A DNA stretch of 64,000 nt from an uncultured Dokdonella sp. (GTDB taxonomy: Bacteria; Pseudomonadota; Gammaproteobacteria; Xanthomonadales; Rhodanobacteraceae): positions 62,001 through 126,000 of the forward strand of contig CAKSZY010000004.1 in NCBI GenBank assembly GCA_934526015.1, in the 5' to 3' direction. The first letter of the stretch is position 1; each line of letters begins with the position of its first letter. Positions 41,157 to 54,128 of the stretch are shown here, piece after piece. The position numbers and the translations under genes were made by a program. The notes beneath the pieces were generated by a model, which saw only the letters and a program-made list of their open reading frames with translations, searched no databases and was not told where the DNA came from.

Positions 41157-42437
41157 TCATTTGCGTGGCGTGCGCTTCAGCTTGACGCCGGTGGTCGCCG
41201 CCTTGATGCGCTGTTCGGCCATGACCTTCGCGCTCGGGAAGGTGGCGGCCTTGCGCCAGTCGGCCATGGCGCCGGCGTTGTCGTTGAGTTCGCTCAGGGC
41301 GTCGCCGCGCATGACATAGGCCTCGCCCTCCTGGCGCAGGCCGCCGCGGCTGATCGCGCGGGTCAGTGCTTCCTTCGCCTCGCTGACGCGGTCGGCGTAA
41401 TAAAGGTAATAGCCGAGCTGGTAGTCGACGTTGCCGTCGGTGGCGAACGGCGATGCCTTGGAATAGGCATCGATCGTGCAGGCATCATCGTCCTTCTGCG
41501 AGCAGACGTCGCCGAGCAGGCGGTAGCTTTCCAGCGAGGGCTTCACCGTGCCCTTGTCGAGCCCTTCCTTGATCGTCTCGGCAGCTTCCGCCGGCTTGTC
41601 GGCATTGGCGTACAGCTTGGCCAGCTGCAGGTAGTCGTCGTTGCTGGTGATCAGGCCTTTCGACTTCGCCTTGCTGAGCACCTCGATCGCCTGCGGGTAC
41701 TTGTCGCCGTTGACGTAGATCGTCGCCAGCTGCTTCATCAGGCGGAAATCGTCGGGGTTCTTGGCCAGCTGCTGCTGCACGAGCGCGGCCGCCTCGTCGT
41801 ACTGGTCGAGCTCGTAGTAGCTCGCCATCAGGATCTGGTTCCAGCTCTCGTTCGGCGTATCGGTCTTGGCCAGCGCCTGCTTCATCGTCGCGATCGCGTC
41901 CTCGTAGCGCTCGAGGCGATAGAACACGTTGCTCTTCAGGGCGAGCGCGTCGGCCGTGGTCTGGCCGGTTGCCTTCTCCCAGCGGTCGAGCCAGGTCAGC
42001 GCTTCGTCGTACTTCTCGTCCTGCACGTACATCTGCACGACCTGGTACATCAGGCCGAAATGCTGGGCGTTCGGCAGCGCGTCGGTCTCGATCGCCTTGA
42101 TGGTGGCCGCCAGCGCCTCGGCCTCGTTGTCGGCGTCCCAGTAGACGCGGCCCTTGAGCTGCAGCGCATAGGCTTCAGCGTACTTGCTGAGCTTGGACGC
42201 ACCGAGCACCTTGTCGATGATCGGCATGGCCTGGTCGCCCTTGCCGTCGTTGACGAAATCGCCGGCCTTGCTGAGGTCGCGCTGCTCGCGCTCGGACATC
42301 ATGGCCTTGGGTTCCGCACGCGTCGCGTTGGGGAACTCGTTGACCTCCTTGCTGCCCTTCTTGGCGGCGAACGCCGTTGCCGACATCAACAGGATGCTCG
42401 CGCACAGCGCGCTTCGCGCGATCGCGGAAAACTTCAT
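41157..42437 (-). CDS. TPR-repeat periplasmic protein, probable TonB-associated (TtpA-like)
   Basis: From ATG 42437 the product is 426 residues. A signal peptide (MKFSAIARSALCASILLMSATAFA) precedes about eight tetratricopeptide-like helical repeats (YAEAYALQLKGRVYWDADNEAEALAATIKAIE, WNQILMASYYELDQYDEAAALVQQQL, GEAYVMRGDALSELNDNAGAMADWRKA). TPR proteins encoded next to tonB2-type systems help TonB action in several gammaproteobacteria. The gene is upstream of tonB-exbB-exbD on the same strand, which supports that role here. It is separated from tonB by 167 bp. Confidence 0.78.
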   Translation of the reverse strand: MKFSAIARSALCASILLMSATAFAAKKGSKEVNEFPNATRAEPKAMMSEREQRDLSKAGDFVNDGKGDQAMPIIDKVLGASKLSKYAEAYALQLKGRVYWDADNEAEALAATIKAIETDALPNAQHFGLMYQVVQMYVQDEKYDEALTWLDRWEKATGQTTADALALKSNVFYRLERYEDAIATMKQALAKTDTPNESWNQILMASYYELDQYDEAAALVQQQLAKNPDDFRLMKQLATIYVNGDKYPQAIEVLSKAKSKGLITSNDDYLQLAKLYANADKPAEAAETIKEGLDKGTVKPSLESYRLLGDVCSQKDDDACTIDAYSKASPFATDGNVDYQLGYYLYYADRVSEAKEALTRAISRGGLRQEGEAYVMRGDALSELNDNAGAMADWRKAATFPSAKVMAEQRIKAATTGVKLKRTPRK

Positions 42438-42496
42438 GACCGTCACCTCGGAAACATGGGTCCGAACGACATCGTCCGGCAATGGGAAGTCACCGC

Positions 42497-42525
42497 AGCG
42501 TAACGCCGCCTACATGACAGCACAA
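42497..42525 (-). promoter_or_regulatory. Candidate promoter of the TPR/tonB cluster
   Basis: Minus-strand TTGTGC (42525-42520) and TACGCT (42502-42497), separated by 17 bp, lie 60 bp upstream of the TPR start. Each hexamer matches consensus only partly. Confidence 0.4.
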
Positions 42526-42677
42526 GCACGCGGAGGCCGGCGTTCACGCTCGTTCACGCTCCGTCACGCCGCTGCACCGGCGCCGTGCGCAGCGCAGCAT
42601 CGGCAGCCACCCGGACCGGAGTATACAAAGGGAATCGTCCACTCCTCCACCGACCCGGCCACGACCGGGGCGGAGGC

Positions 42678-46233
<3,556 letters not shown>

Positions 46234-46309
46234 GGCTTGCGCCCCTGCGCAAAAGAAAAGGCCCGCGCATCTCGCGATGCACGGGCCCGGCATCCGCACA
46301 GGCGTTCCA

Positions 46310-47410
46310 TCAGAGGCGCAGCGGCATGACCACGTGGCGGGTATCGTCCGAGTCGACCTTGCGCAGCAGGCAGCTCGACTGGGCGTCGCGCAGGCTCAGC
46401 AGGATCTCCTCGCCACCCAGCGCACCGAGGGCATCCATCAGGTAGTTGACGTTGAAGCCGACGCTGAGCTCGGCCACGCCGGTGCGCGCCTCGACCTCCT
46501 CCACCGCTTCTTCCTGCTCGGGGTTGTGGGCGACGATGCGCAGCTTGTTCGGGCTGACTTCGAGCTTGACCCCGCGGTACTTCTCGTTCGACAGGATCGC
46601 CGCACGCTGCAAGGCCGAGCGCAGGTCCTCGCGATGGACCCGCACGTCCTTGTCGGCACCGATCGGGATCACCGCTTCGTAGTCCGGGAAGCGGCCATCG
46701 ATCAGCTTGGAGGTGAAGGTGACGCCGCCGCGACGCAGGCGCAGGTGGTTGCGGCCGAACTCCAGGTCCACCGTGCCTTCGCCGGCCTCGAACAGGCCCT
46801 GCAGTTCGAGCACGCCCTTGCGCGGGATGATGATCTGCCGGCGTGCGCTGACCTCGCCCTGCAACTGCGTCTCCGACATCGCCAGCCGGTGGCCGTCGGT
46901 GGCGACGCAGCGCAGCGACTGCTCGCGCAGGTCGAGCAGCAGGCCGTTGAGGTAATAGCGCACGTCCTGATGGGCCATGGCGAATGCGGTCCGCCCCATC
47001 AGTTCCTTGAGGGTGGCCTCCGGCAAGGTGACGCGTTCGACCAGGTCGATGTTGTCGATGACCGGGAACTCGCCGGCCGGCAGGGTGGCCAGGGTGAACC
47101 GGCTGCGCCCGGCACTCACCGAAACGCGTTCGCCGCTCTGCTCGACCTTGACGCGAACGCCATCGGGCAGGGCGCGACAGATGTCGAACAGCTTGCGCGC
47201 CGGAATCGTCACCTCGCCGTCGACGAGATCCTCGGCGGCGGTGCGCGCCACCATCTCGACCTCGAGGTCGGTACCGGTGAAGGAAACGCCTTCGGAATTG
47301 ACCTGCACGAGCAGGTTGGACAGTACCGGCAGCGTCTGTCTGCGTTCGACGACACCGACCACCTGTTGCAGCGGTTTCAGCAGAGCTTCGCGTTGCAGAC
47401 TGAAGCGCAT
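46310..47410 (-). CDS. dnaN: DNA polymerase III beta subunit (sliding clamp)
   Basis: A 366-residue clamp protein starting MRFSLQREALLKPLQQVVGV, the conserved DnaN start. Three repeated clamp domains are present. Recognisable blocks are LPVLSNLLVQV, GDVTIPARKLFDICR-like GEVTIPARKLFDICRALPDG and the C-terminal VMPLRL. It tethers DNA polymerase III to DNA. The gene is 76 bp upstream of recF and 207 bp from dnaA, across the likely origin. Confidence 0.97.
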   Translation of the reverse strand: MRFSLQREALLKPLQQVVGVVERRQTLPVLSNLLVQVNSEGVSFTGTDLEVEMVARTAAEDLVDGEVTIPARKLFDICRALPDGVRVKVEQSGERVSVSAGRSRFTLATLPAGEFPVIDNIDLVERVTLPEATLKELMGRTAFAMAHQDVRYYLNGLLLDLREQSLRCVATDGHRLAMSETQLQGEVSARRQIIIPRKGVLELQGLFEAGEGTVDLEFGRNHLRLRRGGVTFTSKLIDGRFPDYEAVIPIGADKDVRVHREDLRSALQRAAILSNEKYRGVKLEVSPNKLRIVAHNPEQEEAVEEVEARTGVAELSVGFNVNYLMDALGALGGEEILLSLRDAQSSCLLRKVDSDDTRHVVMPLRL

Positions 47411-47617
47411 GTTCTGGTCCCTTCCTGTCTTCTGTTGGTCTTGTACCGGAATCTGTGGTGGTTGCAGGTCGTGTGGACAACCCGGAAAGCGCTGATATTC
47501 GCTTGAAAATCAAATACTTGAACTCGAATCCCGCGGTGGGGAAGTCGCCCCGGGGGATGTGCATCGACTGTGGATAATTCTAACCGCAGAAACGATCCCC
47601 CGTTTATCCACAGCTCA
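47411..47617. other. Probable chromosomal replication origin (oriC), dnaA-dnaN intergenic
   Basis: Two perfect DnaA boxes in opposite orientation (TGTGGATAA at 47569-47577; TTATCCACA at 47604-47612) and a one-mismatch box (TGTGGACAA at 47472-47480) lie in 207 bp. An AT-rich stretch at 47491-47530, about 35% GC in an otherwise roughly two-thirds GC region, could be the unwinding element. The dnaA-rpmH gap shows no such boxes. The call rests on this clustering. Confidence 0.72.
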
Positions 47618-48937
47618 TCAACCGGTCAAGCTGCGCAGCAGCTTTTCCCAGTCCTGGTTGAGTTTGCCATCGGTTTCGCGCAACGACTTCACCGTGCGGC
47701 ACGCATGCAGCACGGTGGTGTGGTCGCGGCCGCCGAACTGGTCGCCGATTTCCGGCAGGCTGTGTTCGGTCAGCTCCTTGGCCAGCGCCATCGCCACCTG
47801 GCGCGGGCGCGCCACCGAGCGGCTGCGGCGCTTGGCGAGGAGGTCGGCGACGCGCAACTGGTAGTAGTCGGCGACCACCTTCTGGATGTTGGTGATGGTG
47901 ATCGCCTGCGCGTGCACGGTCAGCAGGTCGCGCAGGGTTTCCTGGGCGAAGGCGACGTCGACCGGGCGGCCACCGACCAGGTTCGAGCGCGCGATCAGCG
48001 TGTTCAGCGCGCCCTCGAGGTCGCGCACGTTCGAGCGCATGCGCTTGGCGATCAGGAAGGCGACGTCCTCGGGCAGGTTGACGCCCTTGGCCGCGGCCTT
48101 GCTGAGCAGGATCGCCGCGCGGGTCTCGAAGTCGGGCGGCTCGATCGCCACCGACAGGCCCCAGCCGAGACGCGACTTCAAGCGCGGCTCGAGATTGTCG
48201 ACTTCCTTGGGGAAGCGGTCGCAGGTGAGGATGATCTGCTGCTTGCCTTCGAACAGCGCGTTGAAGGTGTGGAAGAACTCCTCCTGGGTGGTGTTCTTGC
48301 CGGCAAAGAACTGGATGTCGTCGATCAGCAGCGCATCGACGCTGCGGAAACGGCGCTTGAACTCGTCCATGTTCTTGGTGCGCAGGGCGTCGATCATGGC
48401 GCCGACGAACTGCTCGGAGCGCAGGTAGAGCACCTTGGTGTCGGGGTTGTTGCGGCGCATGAGGTTGCCGGCCGCATGCATGAGATGGGTCTTGCCGAGG
48501 CCGGTGCCGCCGTAGAGCAGCAGCGGATTGAAGGCCCGACCCGGATTCATCGCCACCTGCATGGCCGCGGCCTTGCCGAGCTCGTTGGTCTTGCCCTCGA
48601 CGAAGGTCTCGAAGGTGTAGGACGGCTCGAGGTTGTGCGCGGCCTGGACCTGGGCGCGGGTGCCGGCCCGCGCGGCCCGCCCTGCCGTCTTCGGCGCGCC
48701 GAGCGTGCCGACCTCCAGATGGACGTCGACCGGCGCGCGCTGCTGGTATTCGATCACCGCGCGGATGCGGGCGAGGAAACGCTCGCGCACCGCATCGAGC
48801 GTGTAGGCGTTGGGGGCGAGCAGGCGCAGGCCGTGCTCGCCCTCGCTGGCCTGCAGCGGCTTCAGGTAGGTATGGACATCCTCGGCGCCGAACTCCGTCT
48901 CCAGACGTTCGAGGCAGCGCCGCCAAAGCTCGCTCAT
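47618..48937 (-). CDS. dnaA: Chromosomal replication initiator protein DnaA
   Basis: From ATG 48937 ([20 protein letters not shown]) the product is 439 residues. Domain I is followed by a short linker (about 80-105). The AAA+ domain has [19 protein letters not shown] (Walker A), [13 protein letters not shown] (Walker B) and [13 protein letters not shown] (Box VII Arg). Domain IV carries the DNA-binding signature [19 protein letters not shown]. It opens the origin by binding boxes such as those 7-150 bp downstream. The gene is divergent from rpmH. Confidence 0.98.
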   Translation of the reverse strand: MSELWRRCLERLETEFGAEDVHTYLKPLQASEGEHGLRLLAPNAYTLDAVRERFLARIRAVIEYQQRAPVDVHLEVGTLGAPKTAGRAARAGTRAQVQAAHNLEPSYTFETFVEGKTNELGKAAAMQVAMNPGRAFNPLLLYGGTGLGKTHLMHAAGNLMRRNNPDTKVLYLRSEQFVGAMIDALRTKNMDEFKRRFRSVDALLIDDIQFFAGKNTTQEEFFHTFNALFEGKQQIILTCDRFPKEVDNLEPRLKSRLGWGLSVAIEPPDFETRAAILLSKAAAKGVNLPEDVAFLIAKRMRSNVRDLEGALNTLIARSNLVGGRPVDVAFAQETLRDLLTVHAQAITITNIQKVVADYYQLRVADLLAKRRSRSVARPRQVAMALAKELTEHSLPEIGDQFGGRDHTTVLHACRTVKSLRETDGKLNQDWEKLLRSLTG

Positions 48938-49040
48938 GGGTTCCCGTTCCGGCAAAGACGCTTCGCCGTTCGCGATCCGAACGGCCGGCGGAACATCGCA
49001 GTCTACCGGTCCGGAGCCGCGCAGCGCCACCGCGGCTTGC

Positions 49041-49069
49041 TTGACGCTCCCGCCGCCGCCGCCTATGAT
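49041..49069 (+). promoter_or_regulatory. Promoter of rpmH-rnpA
   Basis: TTGACG (49041-49046) and TATGAT (49064-49069), with 17 bp between, lie 33 bp before the rpmH ATG. This is the best sigma-70 match in the window. Confidence 0.8.
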
Positions 49070-49102
49070 TCGCGCCCTTTTCCCTTTGCCAGCAGCATTC
49101 CC

Positions 49103-49249
49103 ATGGCCACCAAACGCACCTACCAGCCGAGCAACATCAAGCGCGTGCGCACCCACGGTTTCCGTGCCCGCATGAAGACGCGCGGTGGCCGCGCGGTCAT
49201 CAATGCGCGTCGTGCGAAGGGCCGCAAGCGCCTCGCCGTCTCCGTCTGA
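49103..49249 (+). CDS. rpmH: 50S ribosomal protein L34
   Basis: A 48-residue, arginine/lysine-rich protein: [48 protein letters not shown]. This matches L34 throughout (TYQPS, RxHGFRxRMxTxxGRxVxxxRRxKGRxRL). It is a little longer than the usual 44-46 residues. It is the first gene of rpmH-rnpA-yidC-mnmE and is divergent from dnaA. Confidence 0.98.
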   Translation: MATKRTYQPSNIKRVRTHGFRARMKTRGGRAVINARRAKGRKRLAVSV

Positions 49250-49268
49250 GGACGCTGCGCGCGGAACC

Positions 49269-49649
49269 ATGCGGCCACTCGGCCACCCGCGTTCCGCGCG
49301 CCTGCTCAAGCCTGCCGATTTTGCCGCGCTGCGCGGCCATTCCCGTCGCCTGGGCAGCGGCCACTTCAGCGCCGAAGTCATGCCGAACGGGCACGACGGC
49401 GCACGTCTCGGCCAGGCCGTGTCGCGGCGGGTCTCCAAACGCGCGCTCGACCGCAACCGCATCAAGCGCGTGGTGCGCGAGAGCTTCCGCCATGCGCGCG
49501 CCGGTTTCCCCGCATTCGACATCCTCGTCATCGCCCGCCCGAGTGCGGTCGCCAGCGACAACGCCGCCCTGCGCGAGGATCTGGCCCGCCTCTGGCAGAA
49601 GATCGCGGCATTGAAGGTGCCGTCGCCGGCCGGCACAATGCCGGGCTGA
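49269..49649 (+). CDS. rnpA: Ribonuclease P protein component
   Basis: From ATG 49269 ([20 protein letters not shown]) the product is 126 residues. The family signature is [24 protein letters not shown], with the RNA-binding arginine helix. It aids the catalytic RNA that trims tRNA 5' ends. It lies 19 bp after rpmH. The yidD gene usually found between rnpA and yidC is missing: the gap is only 85 bp. Confidence 0.93.
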   Translation: MRPLGHPRSARLLKPADFAALRGHSRRLGSGHFSAEVMPNGHDGARLGQAVSRRVSKRALDRNRIKRVVRESFRHARAGFPAFDILVIARPSAVASDNAALREDLARLWQKIAALKVPSPAGTMPG

Positions 49650-49734
49650 TCCGCGCCCCGGCGTGCGTCCCGGTCGTGCTGGCCGGCACCCCGGTTCCCG
49701 GCGCCACCCGCATCCCGCGAGAATCCGATCCCCG

Positions 49735-51486
49735 ATGAACAACCCACGCATGTTCCTGCTGGTGGCCCTGCTGGCGCTCGGCTACCTGATCTGGTCGCAG
49801 TGGCAGCTCGACTACGGTCCGAAGGCGCCGGCCACCACCGAGCTCGCCGGCAGCACGACACCGGCCGCCTCGACGGTGCCCGACGTGCCGGCTTCCGCCG
49901 ACACGCCGGTGCCCAGCGCGGTGCCGTCGGCCGTGCCGGCGCCGGCCACCGAGCCGCTGCCGCCGGCTGCCGAGACTGCGGCGACCATCCCGCCGATCGT
50001 CGTCACCACCGACCTGTTGCGCGTCGAGATCGACCCGCGTGGCGGCAGCGTGATCGCGGCCGACCTGCTGGAATATCCGCTGCAGCCGAAGCAGTCCGAG
50101 CGCGTGCGCCTGTTCGACACCGACCCGGCGCGCTTCCACGTCGCCCAGAGCGGTCTGGTCAGCAGCGGCCAGCCGGCGCCCGACCACAACGCCGTGTTCA
50201 GCGCCGAGAAGAGCGAATACGTGCTCGGCGACGATGCCCGCCTGGAAGTGCCGCTGAGCTGGACCGACGCCAGCGGCGTCAGCGTGCGCAAGGTCTACGT
50301 GTTCGAACGCGGCAGCTACGTGATCGAGCAGCGCCAGGAGATCAGCAACAACGGCGCGGTGGCCTGGACCGGCAACGCCTACCGCCAGCTGCAGCGCGTG
50401 CCGCAGCTGGTCGATCGTTCCGGCATCAAGGGCTACACCAACGTCGAAGGCTACAGTTTCAACGGCGCCGCCTGGTACAGCCCCGAGGAGAAGTTCGAGA
50501 AGCGCGCCTTCGACAAGCTCGCCAAGGAACCGCTCGACAGCGAGATCACCGGCGGCTGGGTGGCGATGCTGCAGCACTACTTCTTCGCTGCATGGATCCC
50601 GCCGCCCGGCGAAACCCATCGCTTCACCACCGCCACCAGCCCGCACGCCAGCGGCATGCGCTACATCGTGCGCACGATGTCGCCGTCGATCGCGGTCGCC
50701 CCGGGCAGCACCGCGACCACTTCGGCGAAGCTCTACGTCGGCCCGAAGAAGCAGGACTACCGCAGCTTCTTCTCCTTCACCAGCGAGCTCGACGAGATCG
50801 CCCCGGGACTCTCGCTGACCGTCGACTACGGCATGTTCACGGCGATCTCCGAGCCCCTTCATTGGCTGCTCGACAAGTTCCACAAGCTCACCGGCAACTG
50901 GGGCTTCGCCATCATCCTGCTGGTGCTGTTCATCAAGGCGCTGTTCTTCAAGCTCAGCGAGGCGCAGTACCGCTCGATGGCGAAGATGCGCAAGCTGCAG
51001 CCGCGCATGGCCGCACTGAAGGAGCGTTACGGCGACGACAAGCAGAAGCTCAACCAGGCGATGCTGGAGTTCTACCAGAAGGAAAAGATCAACCCGCTCG
51101 GCGGCTGCCTGCCAATGCTGGTGCAGATCCCGGTGTTCTTCGCCCTCTACTGGGTGCTGCTGGAAAGCGTCGAGCTGCGCCAGGCGCCGTTCATCGGCTG
51201 GATCCAGAACCTGACCGCTCCGGACCCCTACTTCGTGCTGCCGGTGCTGAACGCCGCCGCCATGCTCGCCACCCAGCATCTGACGCCGATGACCGGCATG
51301 GATCCGATGCAGGCGAAGATCATGAAGTTCATGCCGGTGGTGTTCTCGGTGCTGTTCGCGTTCTTCCCGGCCGGACTCGTGCTGTACTGGACGGTCAACG
51401 GCGTGCTCGGCCTCGCCCAGCAGCTCGTCATCACCCGCCGCATCGAGCGCGGCGAGACCGCGGCTGCGGCGGCCAAGGCGAAATGA
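49735..51486 (+). CDS. yidC: Membrane protein insertase YidC
   Basis: From ATG 49735 ([20 protein letters not shown]) the product is 583 residues. An N-terminal helix and Pro/Ala linker lead to the large periplasmic beta domain (about 90-350). The conserved C-terminal insertase core follows: [69 protein letters not shown] and [28 protein letters not shown]. It inserts membrane proteins with or without SecYEG. It is followed 39 bp later by mnmE. Confidence 0.97.
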   Translation: MNNPRMFLLVALLALGYLIWSQWQLDYGPKAPATTELAGSTTPAASTVPDVPASADTPVPSAVPSAVPAPATEPLPPAAETAATIPPIVVTTDLLRVEIDPRGGSVIAADLLEYPLQPKQSERVRLFDTDPARFHVAQSGLVSSGQPAPDHNAVFSAEKSEYVLGDDARLEVPLSWTDASGVSVRKVYVFERGSYVIEQRQEISNNGAVAWTGNAYRQLQRVPQLVDRSGIKGYTNVEGYSFNGAAWYSPEEKFEKRAFDKLAKEPLDSEITGGWVAMLQHYFFAAWIPPPGETHRFTTATSPHASGMRYIVRTMSPSIAVAPGSTATTSAKLYVGPKKQDYRSFFSFTSELDEIAPGLSLTVDYGMFTAISEPLHWLLDKFHKLTGNWGFAIILLVLFIKALFFKLSEAQYRSMAKMRKLQPRMAALKERYGDDKQKLNQAMLEFYQKEKINPLGGCLPMLVQIPVFFALYWVLLESVELRQAPFIGWIQNLTAPDPYFVLPVLNAAAMLATQHLTPMTGMDPMQAKIMKFMPVVFSVLFAFFPAGLVLYWTVNGVLGLAQQLVITRRIERGETAAAAAKAK

Positions 51487-51525
51487 CCGCGCGGCCGCGG
51501 CGGCGCGCTTGAGAGCCATCGCTCC

Positions 51526-52869
51526 GTGAGCCCGGCCGGCGACACCATCGCCGCGATCGCCACCGCGCAGGGTGCCGGTGGCATCGGTGTGGTGCGGCTC
51601 TCCGGGCCGGCCGCCAGACCGATCGCCACCACCCTGCTCGGCCGCGAACCGCGTGCGCGCCACGCGCACCTCGCGAAGTTCACCGGCGCCGACGGCGACG
51701 CGATCGACCACGGCCTGCTGCTGTGGTTTCCGGCACCGCGTTCGTTCACCGGCGAGGACGTGCTCGAACTGCAGGTGCACGGCAGTCCGGTGGTGTTGCG
51801 CCGCCTGCTCGCGCGCATGCTCGAACTCGGTGCGCGCGCGGCAAGGCCCGGCGAATTTTCCGAGCGCGCCTTCCTCAACGGCAAACTCGACCTCGCCCAG
51901 GCCGAGGCGATCGCCGATCTGGTTTCCAGTGGTTCGGAAGCCGCCGCGCGCGCGGCCCTGCGCAGCCTCGACGGCGAGTTCTCGCGGCGCGTGCACGCGC
52001 TTGCCGAAGGCCTCGTGCGCCTGCGCATGTGGATCGAGGCGGCGATCGATTTCCCGGAAGAGGAAATCGACTTCCTCGCTGCCCCCGAACTCGCCGGCGA
52101 CCTCGCCGCGCAGCGCACCGCGCTGGATGCCTTGCTGGTCGCGACGCGGCGCGGCGTGCGCCTCGTCGACGGTTTGCACGTGGTCATCGTCGGCGCTCCG
52201 AATGCCGGCAAGTCGAGCCTGCTCAACGCGCTCTCCGCCAGCGATCGCGCGATCGTCACCGAGGTCGCCGGCACCACGCGCGACGTGTTGCGCGAGACGA
52301 TCGACCTCGACGGCATCGCCCTCACCCTCGTCGACACCGCCGGCCTGCGCGAATCCGACGACCTCATCGAACGCGAGGGCATGCGCCGCGCCCGCGCCGA
52401 ACTCGAACGCGCCGACCTCGTCGTGCTGGTCGGCGACGACGCGCAAGCGGAATGCGCGGTGTTGCCGATCGACTTCGGCACCGCCGCCGTCCATCTGGTC
52501 GTGCACAACAAGATCGACCTCGCCGGCGACCCCGCACGCCGCGAGATCCGCGATGGCGTCGTCCACCTCTGGCTGTCGGCGCGCAGCGGCGCAGGACTCG
52601 ACCTGCTCGTAGCCGAACTCAAGCATCACGCCGGCCACGGCGAAGCGAACGAGGGCGCCTTCAGCGCGCGCGCGCGCCACGTCGACGCCCTCGAACGCGC
52701 GCGCGGCCATCTCGAAGCCGCAGCCCACGCACTCACCGCCACCCGCGCCGGCGAACTCGCCGCCGAGGAACTCCGCCTCGCCCACGACACCCTCGGCGAG
52801 ATCACCGGCGCGTTCACCCCCGACGACCTGCTCGGCCGCATCTTCGCCGACTTCTGCATCGGCAAGTAG
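51526..52869 (+). CDS. mnmE: tRNA modification GTPase MnmE
   Basis: The GTG at 51526 starts 447 residues (MSPAGDTIAAIATAQGAGGI). The N-terminal tetrahydrofolate-binding domain is followed by helices enclosing a G domain (about 215-370): GAPNAGKSSLLNAL (G1), EVAGTTRD (G2), LVDTAGLRE (G3), VHNKIDLA (G4). The C-terminus FADFCIGK carries the catalytic cysteine. With MnmG it makes the cmnm5 modification of U34 in tRNA. The start has no ATG close by; GDTIAAIAT is the conserved beginning. Confidence 0.97.
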   Translation: MSPAGDTIAAIATAQGAGGIGVVRLSGPAARPIATTLLGREPRARHAHLAKFTGADGDAIDHGLLLWFPAPRSFTGEDVLELQVHGSPVVLRRLLARMLELGARAARPGEFSERAFLNGKLDLAQAEAIADLVSSGSEAAARAALRSLDGEFSRRVHALAEGLVRLRMWIEAAIDFPEEEIDFLAAPELAGDLAAQRTALDALLVATRRGVRLVDGLHVVIVGAPNAGKSSLLNALSASDRAIVTEVAGTTRDVLRETIDLDGIALTLVDTAGLRESDDLIEREGMRRARAELERADLVVLVGDDAQAECAVLPIDFGTAAVHLVVHNKIDLAGDPARREIRDGVVHLWLSARSGAGLDLLVAELKHHAGHGEANEGAFSARARHVDALERARGHLEAAAHALTATRAGELAAEELRLAHDTLGEITGAFTPDDLLGRIFADFCIGK

Positions 52870-52995
52870 CCAGCGGTTCGCGGCGCCCGCTCGTTCAAGA
52901 GCGTCGACGTGGCGGCGGACGCGCGCCGCGAAGCGATGGGCGCGATGGCATTCGCGGAGGCCGGTGTGCCGGCGGCAAGCGAGTAGAGTACGCGA

Positions 52996-53184
52996 ATGGA
53001 GAAGAAACCCTTGCATCTCGGCTTGTACAGTGGTCGTCCGTTTTCCAGCGCGACGGACGAGGAGGTGCGCGCCCAGTGGAACCGCGGCCCCAAAGTGTCG
53101 GGCAAGTCTCTCGCAACGAGTCTGGTGCGGCAGAGCAAGGCGGCGCCACCCGAGAAGAAATCCGAGGGCAGTCGCAACGACTGA
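52996..53184 (+). CDS. Small hypothetical protein
   Basis: A 62-residue frame, MEKKPLHLGLYSGRPFSSAT and onward, hydrophilic with a Lys-rich C-terminus (QSKAAPPEKKSEGSRND). The surrounding bases are somewhat less GC-rich than the neighbouring mnmE. No family was recognised. An overlapping frame continues with EEWHEALAGRHVDVFRFG, so a frameshifted longer gene cannot be excluded. The 126 bp between mnmE and this ORF show nothing else. Confidence 0.35.
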   Translation: MEKKPLHLGLYSGRPFSSATDEEVRAQWNRGPKVSGKSLATSLVRQSKAAPPEKKSEGSRND

Positions 53185-53330
53185 TCGAGCGGGCGAAGTC
53201 CGAAGGATCCTTTCCGGGGCGTCGACACCCCATCCTCGCCGAGCGGGACGAAGAGTGGCACGAGGCTCTCGCAGGGCGCCATGTTGACGTGTTCCGCTTC
53301 GGCGTCGACCCGCTGCGCCGCGCGAGGCGT

Positions 53331-53644
53331 CTAGGTTTGCGAAGGCGGATCCTGCGGGCGCTCGTGTCGCTTCGCAGTGGCGATCAGGCGAGCGACGAGG
53401 ATCTCGTAGACCTGGTTCTCGAAGTAGCCCGCGACGTCGGTCCAGGACATGAAACTGATGGTGGTGCGCTCGAGGTAGTCGCTGCTGGTGACGTCGGTGC
53501 CTGCTTTCGCTTCCGCACCCGGACGCAGTTTGCCGGCCCACACCAGCACGCCGTTCTCGTGGCGTTGAACATCGTCATGGCGGGATGGCGCCCGGCTTCA
53601 TCCCGTTCGGGTCCGACCACATGGGCAACTTCGAACTTTAGCAT
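53331..53644 (-). pseudogene. Possible frameshifted small gene
   Basis: The last 70 codons (53549-53331, GTG start) read VLVWAGKLRPGAEAKAGTDV then TSSDYLERTTISFMSWTDVA and GYFENQVYEILVARLIATAK, which looks like ordinary protein. That frame is closed by a stop just upstream (about 53608). A second minus-strand frame starts at ATG 53644 (MLKFEVAHVVGPERDEAGRHP) and would join it only with a shift near 53555. Either the gene has decayed or the 72-residue C-terminal part is all that is expressed. No family was recognised. Confidence 0.35.
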
Positions 53645-53758
53645 GCCGACCCCCGCAGGGAAATGAGCGTCGCGTATCGTACGGGATGCCATCCGGGATT
53701 CAACCGCGCCGCGCGCCGTTCGTCGGCGTGCAAGCCCGGCCGCCGCCCCGATACCGGC

Positions 53759-53784
53759 GGATGAACGGCGTCGCTGGTTCATCC
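53759..53784. repeat. Inverted repeat upstream of the hydrophilin-like gene
   Basis: GGATGAAC (53759-53766) and GTTCATCC (53777-53784) form a perfect eight-base inverted repeat with a 10-base spacer, about 90 bp before the ATG at 53871. It could be an operator. The remaining spacer from 53645 to 53870 shows no gene. Confidence 0.4.
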
Positions 53785-53870
53785 CCCATTTGTTCCGCGT
53801 CGCAGTGGCATTCATGGCGGCAGGATCAGGCTGCTTCCACCCGGCAATCCTGCCGGAAGGAGTCAACGAC

Positions 53871-54083
53871 ATGGGCCAGCATCGCGAACAGCAGAACCAG
53901 GGCGGGAACGCACCGCGGCAGAACCAGGGCGGCCAACCACGCCACGGGGAAAATCCCGGCACCGGCAAGCAGGCCGGTCAGGATCCGCGTGAGCAGGACG
54001 CTCGCAACCAGCGCACCGATCAGCACCCGCAGGACGGGCAGCGCGTGCGCGACGAGGAAGACCCGCGTGGCCCGCAGCGTTGA
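53871..54083 (+). CDS. Hydrophilin-like, disordered small protein
   Basis: The ATG at 53871 follows GGAAGGAG by 8 bp. The 70-residue product (MGQHREQQNQGGNAPRQNQG and so on) is extremely hydrophilic, rich in Gln, Gly, Asn, Arg and Asp, with no hydrophobic core, as in hydrophilins or LEA-like desiccation proteins. A strong terminator follows 17 bp later. These two signals favour this strand over an 86-residue hydrophobic frame on the other strand (53826-54086). The stress role is inferred from composition and the neighbouring trehalose genes. Confidence 0.65.
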   Translation: MGQHREQQNQGGNAPRQNQGGQPRHGENPGTGKQAGQDPREQDARNQRTDQHPQDGQRVRDEEDPRGPQR

Positions 54084-54099
54084 CACGCGGACCCGTGGC

Positions 54100-54128
54100 C
54101 GGGGCGGGGCACCAGCCCCGCCCCTTTT
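54100..54128 (+). terminator. Intrinsic terminator
   Basis: GGGGCGGGGC-acca-GCCCCGCCCC followed by TTTTGTTG, a strong terminator for the hydrophilin-like gene. Confidence 0.92.

Noticed and set aside
48938..49102. Origin of replication in the dnaA-rpmH gap
   Set aside because: Only 165 bp, with no DnaA boxes or AT-rich stretch; the gap holds the rpmH promoter.
49528..53541. Minus-strand open frame of about 1337 codons opposite yidC and mnmE
   Set aside because: It is antisense to yidC, mnmE and the small ORF patch, with Gly/Arg/His-rich composition only.
53826..54086. Minus-strand hydrophobic 86-residue frame as a gene
   Set aside because: The plus-strand frame has a ribosome site and is closed by a terminator in the right orientation; the minus frame has neither. 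Kept as a finding only.
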